The translations under genes and the position numbers were made by a program. Of a DNA stretch of 13,799 nucleotides, positions 12,375 to 13,799 are shown piece after piece. The stretch is from the NCBI GenBank assembly GCA_002452555.1, contig DKER01000135.1, forward strand, positions 1-13,799, read 5' to 3'. The notes under the pieces were generated by a model. That model was not told the DNA's origin, ran no database searches, and worked only from the letters and a program-made list of their open reading frames with translations. Origin of the DNA: Fidelibacterota bacterium UBA6817. Lineage in GTDB: Bacteria > Fidelibacterota > Fidelibacteria > Fidelibacterales > Fidelibacteraceae. Each line of letters opens with the position of its first letter. Positions within the stretch are counted from its first letter, which is position 1.

Positions 12375-13799
12375 AATCTCATCAGACTGCTATTCTACTT
12401 TTGACAATTATTATTTTCGGTTGCGACAGCAGACAGAAACAGCCGGCAGAATCGATTGATTTATTGAATTGGACATTAAAAAGACCTGCAGTCATTTCTG
12501 AAAATCCCAAAGGATGGCAATGGTACAGATCTGATAAATTTCCGTTAACGGATACAGAAATTTCCATCATATTGGCACGGGGAGAAAAAGCTGTTCAAAT
12601 CCATGATGTAACGAAACGCGACCCGATAATGCCAACGACATGGTTTATTCATGTCACGGATCCCGTTCCCAAACCGTTGTCAAAATATACAATTCAGGGT
12701 GATACGCTTTTATTTGATGATTACAGGCTCGATCTGACGGGAAAGTATTTTTATACCATGTTTTTTGATGAAAAAACATCATCATTTCATGAGGTCATTT
12801 TTTGCGGCAAAAACACCGGTCATGAAGAAATTGAAGATTTTGTGAATAAAACACTCTTTATTACCGATGGATGGATTCTTTATAATCGGCGTGAATTAAG
12901 AGTTGAGCCGCTTCAGTCTGACTATAAAGAAAAAGCGGATTATCCTGAATTTCCGGAAGGTTCACTGTATGGGGAATGGATAGCAAAAATCAAAAATTCA
13001 CCTATGCCGGATATCGTCGGAGAGGCATTTGAAACCTTTCTTAATATAAAACCGCTTCCGGTTGTCACCGGTAACATCTGCACGTTTTTCTGGTTTGAAG
13101 AAACAGAGGGCAAGCCTGTTTTTGTTCTGTCTGACAGGACCGGGTGGGCTGCAGGGAAGCATAATCAGATGACACAGATTCCCGGAACACACATCCATTT
13201 TTTGCAGACTGATCTTCATGCTGCCGCCAGGATTGAATACATTTTTCGGTGGAATGATCTTTTATTTCGTGATTATTTGAATCCTCTGTATACAGGCAAC
13301 GGACATTTTTCTCATTCACTGTGTATCATGCCCGATTATGAAAGTGTTCCTGCCGTCGAAAAAGCCCCCTTATTCTACCAGACCGAGTACGATGAATTTC
13401 ACACAGCTAATGAAAATAAAGTCGTTCTCATCCTGCCGCCGGGTTATTCATTTTCATCATCGCGGTATCGCACTTTATATCTTATTAACAGCTTATCCTA
13501 TGAAACGGCCATCCGAACCATTATGGACAATCTCATGCTCTCAGGGCAGATTCCTCCCATGATAACCGTTTTAAGCAGCGGGGATGATGTGACCGGCTTG
13601 ATCCGTGACGTTGATAAACGCTACAGGACACATCCGGATGCATCGTATCGGTATTTGGCAGGGTGGAGCGCGCAAACAGAATTCATTCCTTTTGACAGTA
13701 AAATTTCTAAAAATTACTACATCATATCACCTTTGGGTTTGGATAAATCTTTTAATACCATTAATGATGAAATGTCTGTTAAGCTGTCCCGGGGACTCT
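12371..13799 (+). CDS. Lipoprotein with Fes-like esterase region, C-terminus beyond window
   Basis: The frame is open from ATG 12371 to the window edge (476 residues seen). The N-terminus is a lipoprotein signal: MKSHQ, a hydrophobic core and IIFGC with Cys18 as the lipidated residue. Residues about 30-225 are not recognised. Residues about 230-325 look like the E-set domain that precedes enterochelin-esterase-like hydrolases (LSDRTGWAAG, AARIEYIFRWND, DYLNPLYTGNG). Residues about 345-476 follow the alpha/beta-hydrolase pattern of the Fes/esterase D group: VVLILPPGYSFSSSRYRTLYLIN, MDNLMLSGQIPPMITVLSSGD and VDKRYRTHPDASYRYLAGWSAQ. The expected nucleophile elbow GxSMGG reads GWSAQT here: Ser433 is kept but the glycines after it are lost. 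The gene overlaps the GNAT stop, with GAGGG just upstream as ribosome binding site. An envelope hydrolase or a non-catalytic relative are both possible. Confidence 0.72.
   Translation, partial: MKSHQTAILLLTIIIFGCDSRQKQPAESIDLLNWTLKRPAVISENPKGWQWYRSDKFPLTDTEISIILARGEKAVQIHDVTKRDPIMPTTWFIHVTDPVPKPLSKYTIQGDTLLFDDYRLDLTGKYFYTMFFDEKTSSFHEVIFCGKNTGHEEIEDFVNKTLFITDGWILYNRRELRVEPLQSDYKEKADYPEFPEGSLYGEWIAKIKNSPMPDIVGEAFETFLNIKPLPVVTGNICTFFWFEETEGKPVFVLSDRTGWAAGKHNQMTQIPGTHIHFLQTDLHAAARIEYIFRWNDLLFRDYLNPLYTGNGHFSHSLCIMPDYESVPAVEKAPLFYQTEYDEFHTANENKVVLILPPGYSFSSSRYRTLYLINSLSYETAIRTIMDNLMLSGQIPPMITVLSSGDDVTGLIRDVDKRYRTHPDASYRYLAGWSAQTEFIPFDSKISKNYYIISPLGLDKSFNTINDEMSVKLSRGL

Noticed and set aside
13065..13319. 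Minus-strand open frames in the last kilobase
   Set aside because: The plus-strand lipoprotein frame is open through the whole region, starts with a lipobox signal and shows hydrolase-family motifs; the minus-strand frames show none.

Overview
The window looks like a chromosomal segment from a bacterium of the FCB superphylum (Bacteroidota and relatives such as Ignavibacteria, Calditrichota or Marinimicrobia-like lineages). The main pointer is a PorD/DUF4835-type gene, a family tied to the type IX secretion system. Several genes carry clear purine-rich Shine-Dalgarno sequences (GGGGAG, AAAGGA), which many true Bacteroidetes lack, so a deeper-branching FCB lineage is plausible. This placement is inferred; the window has no rRNA or other strong phylogenetic marker. 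Genes are densely packed. There are no tRNAs, IS elements, CRISPR arrays or phage genes.

Left edge (1-1738): the end of a FetB/YbbM-type ABC permease is translationally coupled to a TsaC-type threonylcarbamoyl-AMP synthase. A convergent porD-like gene follows, and its stop codon interlocks with that of tsaC.

Centre (1861-8079): a five-gene plus-strand operon encodes a CmcH/NodU-type carbamoyltransferase, an SxtJ-family membrane protein, a 52-residue DUF5989/SxtK-like membrane microprotein, and two paralogous membrane-anchored SGNH hydrolases with TPR segments inside and after the catalytic domain. The first three match the gene order sxtI-sxtJ-sxtK of saxitoxin clusters, but the setting here suggests envelope or glycan modification. 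This is the most interesting part of the window. A plausible reading is cytoplasmic carbamoylation of a carrier-linked substrate, a small membrane module, and ester or acyl hydrolysis outside the membrane; none of this is proven by the sequence.

Right part (8124-13799): a stand-alone long-form urocanate hydratase (hutU) runs into a minus-strand pair, an MltF-like binding-domain/lytic-transglycosylase fusion followed by a small DUF2082-type zinc ribbon. Divergent from that pair is a GNAT acetyltransferase. It overlaps, by ATGA, a large lipoprotein with a Fes-like (enterochelin-esterase-like) C-terminal region that runs off the window and whose nucleophile elbow looks degenerate.
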